This document shows positions 18,067 through 28,996 of a stretch of 64,000 nucleotides of DNA, in pieces. The DNA lies in NCBI RefSeq assembly GCF_000739655.1, contig NZ_BATR01000022.1, positions 1-64,000 of the forward strand. The letters run 5' to 3'. The translations under genes and the position numbers were made by a program. Origin of the DNA: Verrucomicrobium sp. BvORR106 (GTDB taxonomy: Bacteria; Verrucomicrobiota; Verrucomicrobiia; Verrucomicrobiales; Verrucomicrobiaceae). Position 1 is the first letter of the stretch; the number at the start of each line of letters is the position of its first letter. The notes beneath the pieces were generated by a model. That model worked only from the letters and a program-made list of their open reading frames with translations, was not told the DNA's origin and ran no database searches.

Positions 18067-19107
18067 ATGAGCTTCTATTCGCTGGAACTTTGCGCAGGTG
18101 GGGGCGGTCAAGCCCTCGGGCTTGAAATGGCCGGATTCCACCATGTTGGAGTTCTTGAGTACGAACCTCAATTTTGCACAACGCTCAGGCTCAACCGCCC
18201 TTCATGGAATGTTCTGCAACAGGATATTAGGTCGTTTCGAGCCACGGATTTTGGTGATGTGGACATTATCGCGGGTGGTGTGCCGTGCCCACCCTTCAGC
18301 ATTGCCGGCAAGCAACTTGGTGCCAATGATGACCGGGACATGTTTCCAGCAGCACTGGATATAATCTCGAAAATCAAGCCTAGGGCGGTGATGCTCGAAA
18401 ATGTGCAAGGCTTCGCATCCGCGAAATTCGCAGAATACCGCGGAAAGATCATGGCCCGGTTGGCAAAGATGGGGTACGACCCTGAATGGCAAGTGATCCA
18501 GGCCTCTGACCACGGAGTTCCTCAACTTCGGCCAAGATGTATCATCGTAGCTCTTCGCTCCGAAGATAGAAAGTATTTCAGCTGGCCAAAGGCTTCTCCA
18601 ACAGTACCCGCAGTGGGCGAAACTTTAGTTGATCTGATGGGAGCAAATGGCTGGCTTGGTGCAGAGGCATGGGCTGACAAGGCCATGGCTATCGCTCCCA
18701 CGATTGTAGGGGGATCAAAGCGACATGGCGGACCTGATCTGGGGCCCACACGTGCAAAGAAACAATGGCGGGAGTTGGGTGTAGATGGGATGGGCATTGC
18801 CGACGAGGCACCTGACGTCCATTTCCCTGACCAAAAGATGCCGCGATTAACAGTACGAATGGTGGCGCGCATTCAAGGTTTCCCCGATCTTTGGCAGTTC
18901 AGTGGAAAGAAGACGGCTGCGTATCGACAAGTCGGTAATGCATTCCCTCCTCCGGTTGCTAAAGCAGTCGGGCGGGCCATCATTTCCGCATTTAAGCGGA
19001 AGACCCCGGCAGAACTGCTTGAGTCACAGGATCAACTGCAACTACTCGAAAAAAGCCGAGCGCGCTACACAACAAAAGCCAAAAAGAAATCGCACCAGAA
19101 GAGCTAG
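18067..19107 (+). CDS. DNA (cytosine-5) methyltransferase of a type II R-M system
   Basis: 346 residues. Motif I SLELCAGGGGQALGLE, motif IV GGVPCPPFS with catalytic Cys 74, motif VI MLENVQGF, motif VIII QLRPRCIIV and motif X YRQVGNAFPPPVA are all present and in the standard C5-MTase order. The target-recognition region (about residues 195-290) is short. ATG 18067 begins directly before motif I. Codon use and base composition are visibly more AT-rich than in the neighbours, suggesting transfer with the C and R genes that follow. Confidence 0.95.
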   Translation: MSFYSLELCAGGGGQALGLEMAGFHHVGVLEYEPQFCTTLRLNRPSWNVLQQDIRSFRATDFGDVDIIAGGVPCPPFSIAGKQLGANDDRDMFPAALDIISKIKPRAVMLENVQGFASAKFAEYRGKIMARLAKMGYDPEWQVIQASDHGVPQLRPRCIIVALRSEDRKYFSWPKASPTVPAVGETLVDLMGANGWLGAEAWADKAMAIAPTIVGGSKRHGGPDLGPTRAKKQWRELGVDGMGIADEAPDVHFPDQKMPRLTVRMVARIQGFPDLWQFSGKKTAAYRQVGNAFPPPVAKAVGRAIISAFKRKTPAELLESQDQLQLLEKSRARYTTKAKKKSHQKS

Positions 19108-19145
19108 CCTGGAATGCTCCATAGGTGATTGCACTTCGGAAACCT

Positions 19146-19163
19146 CAGACAGACTATTGTCTG
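19146..19163 (+). promoter_or_regulatory. Candidate C-box operator
   Basis: CAGACA-GACTAT-TGTCTG is a perfect 6-bp inverted repeat with a 6-bp spacer, 36 bp upstream of the C-protein start. R-M controller proteins bind such symmetric boxes (often GACT...AGTC) to autoregulate the C-R operon. The assignment is by position and symmetry only. Confidence 0.5.
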
Positions 19164-19199
19164 TGGTGAGCGGCTTTCACCAAGCAGAAGTTTGGACGC

Positions 19200-19472
19200 A
19201 TGGGTGTCCAATCTCTTTCAGTTCGATTCGGATGGGTACTCAGATCCTGCCGACAAGAACTGGGTCTGAGTCAGGAGGAGCTCGCGGAAATGGCGGGGCT
19301 TCACGCGACCTATATTGGGTTGGTTGAACGCGGAAAACGCAACCCATCCATTGATGCAGCCAGTCAACTCGCCTCCGCTCTCAATAGACCGCTGTCAGCA
19401 TTGATCGCATCTGCGGAGTCCACCAAGCGAGATCATTCGACAACCACACGCAAGAAGGGGGGCAACCGATGA
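19200..19472 (+). CDS. XRE-family controller (C) protein of the R-M system
   Basis: 90 residues. The helix-turn-helix is clear: LRSCRQELGLSQEELAEMAGL then TYIGLVERGKRNPSIDAASQLASALNRPL (about residues 15-65), typical of R-M controller proteins, which are about this size. A basic tail follows. Its stop overlaps the nuclease start (ATGA, 4 bp), the usual C-R arrangement in which the controller first activates and later limits nuclease expression. Confidence 0.85.
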   Translation: MGVQSLSVRFGWVLRSCRQELGLSQEELAEMAGLHATYIGLVERGKRNPSIDAASQLASALNRPLSALIASAESTKRDHSTTTRKKGGNR

Positions 19473-20254
19473 GTCAGCCCTCAGCAATGGTTCGAAAGAT
19501 CATTGAATTACTTCAAGCACACCCAAATGGGCTCACCTCTGGAGAGATCAGGGCAAAGTTAGGGATTGATGCAGAAGAGCAAGCTCAGTTAGACCGACGA
19601 CGGCGAGAAATCCGGCAGTGGTACCATCTTGAAGTGGAACAGGTGGGGAACAGAGCAGTATACAAGCTTGGAGAACGAAAGGCAGTGGTCGGCTCTTCAG
19701 CCATAAATCTGCGCGTCCGAGCACAGGTACTAAATGCAGCAAGGGGCCGGTGCCAAATGTGTGGCCGAACGGTCGAGCACGATCATGTCAAGTTGGCCGT
19801 AGATCACAAGATCCCTCGCGATTGGGGAGGCAGCGACGAATTGGACAATCTCTGGGCACTCTGTGAAGATTGCAATTCCGGCAAAAAGAACCTCTTTGCG
19901 ACAGAGGATCAGAACCTCATGAGACAGGTGATGTGCCACAGATCTGTCCATATGAGGATAGGAGAATTGCTTCGCATCAACCTAGGCAAACCTGTTCCCG
20001 CAAAGCTACTTGAGTTCGTAGCAAATCAAGATGATTGGAAAAAGCGAACTAGAGAACTCAGGTATTTGGGTTGGGAGATTCTGGTCTCCAAAACAAAAAG
20101 TCCGAGTGGCAGAGTGAACTCACAGTATACCGCTGTACGGACAGTCGAGTGGCCAGAAGATCCTACCGCGTGGATCAGAGAATATGAGCGCAATCGCGAG
20201 GCAGCCAATACCCAATCACGCAAGAGCAAATTGGGATTGGATGACCAAATGTGA
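19469..20254 (+). CDS. HNH restriction endonuclease with N-terminal winged helix
   Basis: 261 residues. The N-terminal part (about 5-65) has a winged-helix look (IIELLQAHPNGLTSGEIRAKLGI). The nuclease core is a zinc-bound HNH: C95-x2-C98 (CQMCGR), then VDHKIPRDWGG with His 113, LDNLWALCEDCNSGKKN with Asn 127, C132-x2-C135 and the final N136. The C-terminal part (about 170-255) probably contributes to DNA recognition. Position after the methylase and C genes and the 4-bp overlap make it the R subunit. The specificity cannot be read from sequence. Confidence 0.88.
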   Translation: MSQPSAMVRKIIELLQAHPNGLTSGEIRAKLGIDAEEQAQLDRRRREIRQWYHLEVEQVGNRAVYKLGERKAVVGSSAINLRVRAQVLNAARGRCQMCGRTVEHDHVKLAVDHKIPRDWGGSDELDNLWALCEDCNSGKKNLFATEDQNLMRQVMCHRSVHMRIGELLRINLGKPVPAKLLEFVANQDDWKKRTRELRYLGWEILVSKTKSPSGRVNSQYTAVRTVEWPEDPTAWIREYERNREAANTQSRKSKLGLDDQM

Positions 20255-20376
20255 GCATGAGTTGCCCGTAACCCATCTAGGACACTCGCCTCCCTCCTTG
20301 CACCGCCCCTCCCCCGGCGTTATAGCCGTGCCCCGGTTTGCGGGAGTTTTTCGCTCTGTGGACCGGTGTGCCGCCC

Positions 20377-22434
20377 ATGCCTGACGAATCCCCCCAACCC
20401 TCTGTCTCTCCGGTAGATCCCCAGTCGCCTGCGCCCCCGGTGCGGAAGCGGCTGGCATATCTGTACAGCCGGTACCCGTATTTCTCCCAGACGTTCTGCG
20501 ACACGGAGATGCTGGCGCTTCAGGCGCGGGGTTGGGACCTGGTGGTGGGGTCGATCTATCCGCCGGAGGACAGTTTCCGGCATCAGCGGCTGGATGGGCT
20601 GATGGCTCCGGTGCTCTATGCTCCGCCCCCGCCGGCTCTGGCGGCGCTGGAGAAAGCGGCGCGCGCGGACGGACGGTGGCCGGAATCCATGGTGATCCGG
20701 CATGAAGAGGCCTACGGATCCAGCTACCAGCCGAAGGTGCGGGCGCGCAACGCGCTGTACTTTGCGGAGCAGTTCCAGAGGTTCGGCGTGGAGCATCTGC
20801 ATGTGCACTTTGCCAACCGGGCCACGCACACAGCGTTGTTTCTGAAGGAGGTGGCGGGGATCCCCTTTTCCTTCACCACGCACGGGCAGGACTTCATGGT
20901 GGATCTGGGCAGCGACGCTCTGCTCAAGGAGATGTGCGACGCCGCCTCGTTCATCGTCTCGGTCTGCGACTACTCCCGGGATCTGCTGGCGCAGAAGTGT
21001 CCGGAAGCGGCGCACAAGATGGTGCGCATCTACAACGGCATGGAACCCGGCGAGTTCCCCGGGGCCCGACCACCAGTCGTGAATCGTCCGCCGGGACCGA
21101 CCCGCCTGCTGAGCATCGGGCGGCTCATCGAATTCAAGGGGTTCCACCGGCTCATCGAAGCGGTGGGAGTGGCCAAACAGAAGGGCGCGGACCTGAGCCT
21201 GCGGATCGTCGGCGAAGGCCCCTGGCGGGATCAGTTGCAGAGCCAGATCGATGGTCTGGGGCTGAACCATGCCATCACCCTGGTGGGACGTCGCAGCCTG
21301 GAGGAGGTGGCGGGTGAATTTGCCGAGGCGGAAGCTTTTGCCCTGGCCTGCGTGGTCGACAGCAAAGGTGCGAGCGACCTCCTTCCCACCGTGATCACAG
21401 AGGCCATGCTGAACGCTCTGCCAGTGATCAGCACAACCGTCGCCGGGGTGCCCGAGATGATCGAGCACGGCAAGACGGGCTACATCGTCGCGCCGAATGA
21501 CGTCGAAGCTTTTGCCGAAGCGCTGGTCCGGATGGCCACCTACCCCGCCCACGCGCTGGCGATGGGTGACTCCGGCCGTCGTCTCGCTTCAGATCGGTTC
21601 GCGGTGTCCAACACCATTGCGCAACTCACCGCCAAGTTCTCAGAAAGTGGCCTCACGAAGGAGGCTCCGGCCGAGCAGGTGGTGCAACCCGCCGTGTGGG
21701 CGTTCTACGATTTGTCCCTGCCTGCACGCCTGAAGTGGCTGGAGCGCGAGATCGCCCCTCTCCAAAGTCAGCATGCCCGCGTGGTGGCGGCGGGAGGCCG
21801 CGCCGAGGAAAAGGACCTGGTCGCGCTCGGCAAGACCGTGTGGGACCTGGAGTGGCTGCCTGATGGCATCGTTCTGGAGACGGAATGGCGCATGCGTGCG
21901 CCGTGGCGGGCTCAACTGGAAGCTCTGCGCACGGATCTGGCGACCTCGGTGGATGGAGAAGTGTTTCTCAGGGCCGCGCGCCGCGCTGTGTGGCTGGCCA
22001 CCCGCATGAGCCGCAGCAAGCAGCCCCCTCAACTGCTCTATGGCCCGGGGGGCGAGGAATCACTGACCGTTTGGCTGGCCTCCCGCCTCACCGGGGTGCC
22101 GTGCGCCCTGGCGTTCGAGGAAGGCACACGGTGGTCCACCCAGATCCTGCGTCGCATGGCGGGCGAGGCCCAGTCCGTGAGCGATGCCTCCGGCAAGTTG
22201 GAAAACGGGCGAGACCACATTGGCCATGCGCTGGTGCCGCCCGTGCCTGCCGCGGGGGCTCCCGTGGTTTCAGGGGACAACACCAGCACCCGCAGCTTCC
22301 TCGACTGGTTGCAGGCGGTGAAGGTGAAGCCCAAGGGCGCTGCGGCCTCCGCCGGCGCCCCAGGTTCCTCTGCTGGCCCCGCATCTCCTTCTGACTCCGA
22401 TCCTGATACTGACTCTGATTCCGCCAACGCATGA
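20377..22434 (+). CDS. GT4 glycosyltransferase with extra C-terminal domain (paralogue 1)
   Basis: 685 residues from ATG 20377. The N-terminal half is GT-B: KRLAYLYSRYPYFSQTF, HLHVHFANRATHTALFL, FTTHGQDFMVDLG, then the GT4 donor domain with LLSIGRLIEFKGFHRLIEA, GEGPWRDQL and DLLPTVITEAMLNALPVIST (E-x7-E type motif). After about residue 440 an extra module follows (DLEWLPDGIVLETEW, LATSVDGEVFLRAARRAVW) that I do not recognise, ending in an Asp/Ser-rich tail. The next gene is a paralogue overlapping by 4 bp. Likely cytoplasmic and making a surface polysaccharide; the acceptor is unknown. Confidence 0.88.
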   Translation: MPDESPQPSVSPVDPQSPAPPVRKRLAYLYSRYPYFSQTFCDTEMLALQARGWDLVVGSIYPPEDSFRHQRLDGLMAPVLYAPPPPALAALEKAARADGRWPESMVIRHEEAYGSSYQPKVRARNALYFAEQFQRFGVEHLHVHFANRATHTALFLKEVAGIPFSFTTHGQDFMVDLGSDALLKEMCDAASFIVSVCDYSRDLLAQKCPEAAHKMVRIYNGMEPGEFPGARPPVVNRPPGPTRLLSIGRLIEFKGFHRLIEAVGVAKQKGADLSLRIVGEGPWRDQLQSQIDGLGLNHAITLVGRRSLEEVAGEFAEAEAFALACVVDSKGASDLLPTVITEAMLNALPVISTTVAGVPEMIEHGKTGYIVAPNDVEAFAEALVRMATYPAHALAMGDSGRRLASDRFAVSNTIAQLTAKFSESGLTKEAPAEQVVQPAVWAFYDLSLPARLKWLEREIAPLQSQHARVVAAGGRAEEKDLVALGKTVWDLEWLPDGIVLETEWRMRAPWRAQLEALRTDLATSVDGEVFLRAARRAVWLATRMSRSKQPPQLLYGPGGEESLTVWLASRLTGVPCALAFEEGTRWSTQILRRMAGEAQSVSDASGKLENGRDHIGHALVPPVPAAGAPVVSGDNTSTRSFLDWLQAVKVKPKGAAASAGAPGSSAGPASPSDSDPDTDSDSANA

Positions 22435-24341
22435 CCGCCCCGCTTTCCACCGCCCCCTCATCCGCAAGCACGGGTCGGCCGAGACTGGCATACCTGCACA
22501 GCCGGTATCCGGTTATTTCCCAGACCTTCATCGACAACGAGATCCTGGGCCTGGAGGCCGCAGGCTGGGACGTGGTGGTGCTGGCCCTGAACCCGCCCAA
22601 GAATGACATCCGCCATCCGCGGCTGAACGGGCTGAAGGCCCCGGTGCTGCACGCCCCGCCGCAGGTCATCCGCAAGGAGGTGGAAACCCAGCTCAAGGCG
22701 GAAAAGCGCTGGCCGGAAGACTTGATCGCCCAACACGCGACCCTGCCGGGTGTGGGTCGCGAGCGCGCCGAAGCGGCCTGCCGGAACATTGCGCCCTTTG
22801 TGGATCTGCTGCCAGCTCTGGGCGTGGATCATGTGCATCTTCACTTCGCCAATCAGGCCACGCACTCCGCGCTGTTCCTCAAGGCGATGACGGGCCTGAC
22901 GTACTCCTTCACACCGCAGGCCCAGGATTTCCTCGTGGATCTGGGCTCGCCGGAACTGCTCCAGGAAATGTGCCGCGAAGCCGAGTTCGTGGTCACCGCC
23001 TGTGACTTTGCCAAACAGGAACTGGTCCGCCTTTGCCCTGACAGCGAGGGGAAGATCATCCGCCTCTACAACGGCATCGACCCCGACAACTACAAGCACG
23101 CGCATCCCCTGCCCGGCAAGGGAGCGCTACGAGTGGTAAGTGTGGGTCGCCTCATTGAGTTCAAGGGCTTCCACCATCTCATCAACGCGATGGACCTTGC
23201 GCGAAAGGAAGGGGTGCATGTGGACCTCGACCTCATGGGCGACGGCCCCTGGCGGGAGCGGCTGGAGAAGCAGGTGGCGGATCTGCATCTGGGCACGCAG
23301 GTGACCTTTCACGGCACCGTGAACATCGAGCAGATGAAGCGCGGCTTTCTGCAGGCCGACGCCTTTGCCCTGGCGTGCATCACCGATGAAAAAGGGGCGG
23401 CCGACATGCTGCCCACCGTGATCACCGAAGCCATGTTCACCCGCCTCCCCGTGCTGAGCAGCCGCGTGGCTGGCGTGCCGGAGCAGGTGGTGGACGGCGA
23501 GACCGGCTTCCTCACCGAACCGGGTGATGAAGCCGCCCTGGCGCGGGCACTGGTCAGACTGGCCACCGAAGAAGGCCTGGCCCAGAAACTGGGTGAAGGC
23601 GGTGAGAAGCGCGCGAGGGAGAACTTTGCCCTCAAGGTGACCCTGCCTGTGCTGGCCGCAAAGTTTGAGGCCGTGGCAGCAGGGAAGAAGGCGCTTCGCG
23701 GGAGGCCCGCACCAGCCAAACTGGTGGCCTACTACGACCTGAACCACGCCGAGAGCCTGGCACTGCTGGAGATGGAATATCCCGTGCTGGCGGAACAAGG
23801 CGCCCAGGTTTGGGTGCGAGGAGGCAATCTCACCTGGCGCGAACTTGAGAAGCTCAAGGACAGCCTGCTGCACCTGCTCTGGCTGCCCGATGGCATGGCG
23901 CTGGAGATGGAATGGAGCCACTGGCCCGATGAACGCGCCAAACTGGAAAAGCTGCGGGGCGAACTCTCCACCTCAGTGGACGGCGAGGAATTCTTTGAAG
24001 CCGCACGCCGTGCGCTCTGGCTGGCCGTGCAATTGAAACGCTTTGGCCTACCCGAGGTGGTTTATGCCCCAAGCACGAACGAAGCCTTGGTCGTGTGGAT
24101 TTTGCACCAGGTCTGGGGCCTGCCCTTTGTGGTGGCCGGAGAGCGCATGGATGCGTTCGACGGGAAACTGCGCACCCGGTTGTTCGCCGATGCCAAAAGC
24201 AAGGTCCTAACCAAGGATGGCAATCCTCTGGAACGTCCCGAGGTTCCCGGAAAGAACCCAAGGGGGTTGTTGAAAGGGATCTGGTATGGGAAGCGCCGGT
24301 CGGTGTTCCGGAAGTGGTTGGGAGCGGTGAAGGGGACTTAG
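22431..24341 (+). CDS. GT4 glycosyltransferase with extra C-terminal domain (paralogue 2)
   Basis: 636 residues, co-linear with the preceding gene: RLAYLHSRYPVISQTFIDNE, HVHLHFANQATHSALFL, VVSVGRLIEFKGFHHLI, GDGPWRERLEKQV, MLPTVITEAMFTRLPVLSS. The same extra C-terminal module is present (HLLWLPDGMALEMEW, LSTSVDGEEFFEAARRALW), which argues that it is a real shared domain. The acceptor-side histidine region differs: paralogue 1 has FTTHGQDF, here FTPQAQDF, so the THG histidine is missing. The two may be functionally distinct, or one may be a partner subunit. A tandem duplication is the simplest origin. Confidence 0.88.
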   Translation: MTAPLSTAPSSASTGRPRLAYLHSRYPVISQTFIDNEILGLEAAGWDVVVLALNPPKNDIRHPRLNGLKAPVLHAPPQVIRKEVETQLKAEKRWPEDLIAQHATLPGVGRERAEAACRNIAPFVDLLPALGVDHVHLHFANQATHSALFLKAMTGLTYSFTPQAQDFLVDLGSPELLQEMCREAEFVVTACDFAKQELVRLCPDSEGKIIRLYNGIDPDNYKHAHPLPGKGALRVVSVGRLIEFKGFHHLINAMDLARKEGVHVDLDLMGDGPWRERLEKQVADLHLGTQVTFHGTVNIEQMKRGFLQADAFALACITDEKGAADMLPTVITEAMFTRLPVLSSRVAGVPEQVVDGETGFLTEPGDEAALARALVRLATEEGLAQKLGEGGEKRARENFALKVTLPVLAAKFEAVAAGKKALRGRPAPAKLVAYYDLNHAESLALLEMEYPVLAEQGAQVWVRGGNLTWRELEKLKDSLLHLLWLPDGMALEMEWSHWPDERAKLEKLRGELSTSVDGEEFFEAARRALWLAVQLKRFGLPEVVYAPSTNEALVVWILHQVWGLPFVVAGERMDAFDGKLRTRLFADAKSKVLTKDGNPLERPEVPGKNPRGLLKGIWYGKRRSVFRKWLGAVKGT

Positions 24342-24435
24342 TGTTTGGTGGGAGGACGGGGAAGTGAACAAGCGCGGATCGCTTGCCAGCCTCCGTCCGC
24401 AACCAATCCCTCATCGGAAAGAGGTCAAGCAATCC

Positions 24436-24659
24436 GATGCCGGAGGCATCGAAGCCATTAGCCGGATGGTTGAAGGAGCTAAGCGACTGATACCTCCGGA
24501 CGATCAGCACAGTGTATTGCATCCCGGAGGGGATGCCAGCGACGTGCATTTTGAGTGGGGCACCTTGCTGCCACCCCTCCGGGGTGAACTCAAATTCTCG
24601 TTGTCCGGGGGTATCGCTGCGCTCAACCCCCGGCTACCGGCTGGGATGCCTCCGGCATC
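24436..24659. repeat. 224-bp element with perfect 15-bp terminal inverted repeats
   Basis: The left end GATGCCGGAGGCATC (24436-24450) and right end GATGCCTCCGGCATC (24645-24659) are exact reverse complements, and each is itself nearly palindromic. Inside are further hairpins: CATCCCGGAGGGGATG (about 24524-24539), CACCCCTCCGGGGTG (about 24575-24589) and a CCGGGGG...CCCCCGG pair near 24606-24633. It looks like a small non-coding, multi-hairpin mobile or REP-like element. Confidence 0.8.
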
Positions 24660-25442
24660 AAGCTTCCATGAGCACAGCCCGACGTTGGGCGCGCATGGGT
24701 AATTTCCTGAACACTGAAAGTGTTGCGAGCGGCTTCATCTCCTGATTTCCTTGGAAAGCGGACCTTGTTATCTCTCAGCAACGCCAAACCACTCGTCCTG
24801 CCCACGTTGCGTTGGGTCATCGAACCTTTCATTGATCCGCTACCGCCATAGACCGGGAGATTTGTGCCTGCCGAGAAACCTGGGTGGTGAAGCGCAGGCT
24901 GACAGGCCTCAAATGGCCTGTGCCTGGGGAACTCGGGGAGCGCACGCATCCTGCGTGCTGTTTGCGGCATCTTGCCGCGAACGTCAGTCAGCGCATGACA
25001 TCAGGTCCAGCCGACGTGGAGGTGTTGATAGCAGTGGGGAGGAAGTGGATGCTGTCGGCTTTCCCACCTGATCATCCTCTGCGGAGGTACCCAGGGTCTC
25101 CGTCCACTTCGTGGCCTTTGCCCCTGGGCTGGGCTCTGTGGGCCTTTCAGGCCCAAATCCTCTGAGGGGACTTGCTAAGGGCGGAGCCAGAGTCGGTTCC
25201 TTGGCGGCCACCCCAGAACTCGCGCGGTTGGTCCGTTCTCCTTACGTCGACAACTACAGTTCGTAGCAACGTCGGATTGGCAGAAGGACACCTAAAGGCC
25301 TCGACGTGGCGTAGGCAGCCTGTCCTATTTCACCTGCCTGCGGCCGCGCAATGAGGCTCAACCAACCATCACGCCTCCAACTACAACGCTCCAAACGGTC
25401 ACCGACTTCACCTCCGTTCCCGTCCACCCCTCCGCTCACCAA

Positions 25443-25507
25443 CCGATGGGGACCGTCGGACTACTCCCGACGCCACGCCACGGCGTAGTCCGATGGTCCC
25501 CATCGGC
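25443..25507. repeat. Long hairpin
   Basis: CCGATGGGGACC-gt-CGGACTAC (25443-25464) pairs with GTAGTCCGATGGTCCCCATCGG (about 25486-25507) around a GC-rich loop. The internal CGTAGTCCG word is shared with the modules at 7455 and 49132. Probably the same repeat superfamily. Confidence 0.7.
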
Positions 25508-25758
25508 TCAGTCGTCAGACGGACGCGCGTTCAAGCCAACCATCTCCATTCTCCGCGCCCATCTCAGAAAATCAGCCTGCCCAATCTCCCATCGGCGAGA
25601 CACACCATCCCCAAACTTACGGGACCCAACACCGGCCGTAGTTGTCGACGTGAGGAGGCACTAACTGAAGCGTCTGCAGCGCCGCTTTCACGGGGCATCG
25701 CCAAGCAGCCCCCCAGACCGCCGCAACTCCTTCGGAGTAAAGGTCCATTCCTATCCGA

Positions 25759-25795
25759 CCCAACGTAGACTCGCTGGAAGCTCGTCAACGTTGGG
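25759..25795. repeat. 37-bp hairpin repeat, copy 1
   Basis: CCCAACG...CGTTGGG forms a 7-bp stem around GTAGACTCGCTGGAAGCTCG-like loop sequence. A second copy lies at 26836-26873, on the other side of the exported-protein gene, with a compensatory change in the stem. Confidence 0.75.
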
Positions 25796-25997
25796 CTTTT
25801 GGCCGCATCCTCTTCGAGGAAGAGCTTCGACTGAATTCGACTTGGTCGGTTCCTTATCTTCTGAGCTCGGCAGTTGGCTCGTCCTCATCCCGTCGACAAC
25901 TACAGTCAGACCTAGCAGAAGGTAAGCCCAAGGCGAGATGCAAGCTGGGGCAGCCTGTTCTGATCACCCCATCCAGCATCGCCCAACAATCCCTCGT

Positions 25998-26681
25998 CTA
26001 CTCAACCGTGGGCTTCATCACCTCCACTACGACGTCACTCTCTTTCACGTACTCCACCCGTTGCAGGTCTTCCGGTCCCCACTGGCCGAGATCAAGGGCG
26101 CAACGCTCGATGAACTCCGTCCATTCGCGGAGGCCCATGGGGTATTTGATCGTGCGGTGGAGCGAGCCTTTGGGATGGGTTCGAGGATAGATGCACCCAG
26201 TAGGCACAGAGCCGGGTACCCGGCTGCTTCCGTACACCGCCGCCTTCGTGATGACTTTTCGTGGGCTTTTGGAGCCATCAGAACCTTCTACGGATACCGT
26301 CTTAAGTCGCATCACAATCTTCAGCTCACCGATGTTGGCGCCGGATATCTTGAGCTTGTGAATCACAAACAGCAGCTTCCCATTCAGACTTTCCCGGCCC
26401 TCGCCGAGCGTCGTGCCCAATGCCGTATTCAGCAGTTCACTCGCTTTCTCATCCACCAGCTTGAGAGATTCAATATCTGCCGGAAGCAGCAGGGTGCCCA
26501 ACTGATCGATGGGCCAGGCCTGTTTGCCGGGGTCGAGTTCAAACTCATGCTTCGTTCCGTTGTCGTCATCGAAGATTGTCCACTTCGGCACCTCGGCAGC
26601 CGGGACCGTCGCCAATCCGAAGAGCAGGGCGACGAGCGAGAGAAGAAGGGGAACAGCCAGGGGACGGGGCGGTCTTTTCAT
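25998..26681 (-). CDS. Exported protein of unknown function
   Basis: 227 residues. A signal peptide (basic MKRPPRP, hydrophobic core, ATVPAAE cleavage region) precedes a mature region beginning VPKWTIFDDDNGTKHEFELD. A central part ISGANIGELKIVMRLKTVSVEG looks strand-rich and the C-terminus ends in a strand pair. No catalytic motif is evident and I do not recognise the family. It is flanked on both sides by repeat DNA, including two copies of the same hairpin. The start at 26681 is fixed by the signal peptide. Confidence 0.65.
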   Translation of the reverse strand: MKRPPRPLAVPLLLSLVALLFGLATVPAAEVPKWTIFDDDNGTKHEFELDPGKQAWPIDQLGTLLLPADIESLKLVDEKASELLNTALGTTLGEGRESLNGKLLFVIHKLKISGANIGELKIVMRLKTVSVEGSDGSKSPRKVITKAAVYGSSRVPGSVPTGCIYPRTHPKGSLHRTIKYPMGLREWTEFIERCALDLGQWGPEDLQRVEYVKESDVVVEVMKPTVE

Positions 26682-26835
26682 TTAGGCACTGTCGACCAAA
26701 AATCGGTGACTGCCAAGAAACGACAAGGGGTGTTTGATCGATCAGGTCCAAGTTGACCGCCTCGGGTTCCGAAGAACGTCGACCGATTCAATTCGTCCAC
26801 CCGGCTTCTCCACCTGATCATCGCCGCCAAGCATA

Positions 26836-26873
26836 CCCAAGGTAGACTCGCTCGAAGCTCGTCCAACCTTGGG
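26836..26873. repeat. 38-bp hairpin repeat, copy 2
   Basis: CCCAAGG...CCTTGGG stem around GTAGACTCGCTCGAAGCTCG-like loop sequence. It is nearly identical to 25759-25795, but the sixth stem pair is G-C instead of C-G, so pairing is kept although both bases changed. Confidence 0.75.
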
Positions 26874-26973
26874 CTGTGTTACGCATCCCATTCAGGGATG
26901 AATGAACTTTGGATCCACGTTGAATCGCTTCACTCCAATCCAAAATCACAAATCCAAAATCCCTTCTGCTCCC

Positions 26974-28923
<1,950 letters not shown>

Positions 28924-28996
28924 GATGAAAAGTGACGGCTCGAAGCCTGGAGTTTGAATTTTGAGATTTGAACTTTGAAGGTTGGGGCCTGCCCCC

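Larger units (their letters stand above)
24342..25997. other. Repeat-rich intergenic region without credible genes
   Basis: About 1.65 kb between a glycosyltransferase and a converging exported-protein gene. The ORFs here are short, Arg/Pro-rich and run through hairpin repeats. Besides the elements listed separately it contains the perfect hairpins GCACGCATCCTGCGTGC (24943-24959) and GCGGCATCTTGCCGC (24964-24978). The word GTCGACAACTACAGT recurs at about 25246 and 25894. I see no tRNA or recognisable ncRNA. Confidence 0.7.

Noticed and set aside
17824-20376. R-M cassette as an integrated prophage or island with att sites
   Set aside because: No integrase and no flanking direct repeats were found; only lower GC supports transfer.
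24364-24702. 112-residue plus-strand ORF
   Set aside because: It is the translation of a hairpin repeat element with terminal inverted repeats, not a gene.
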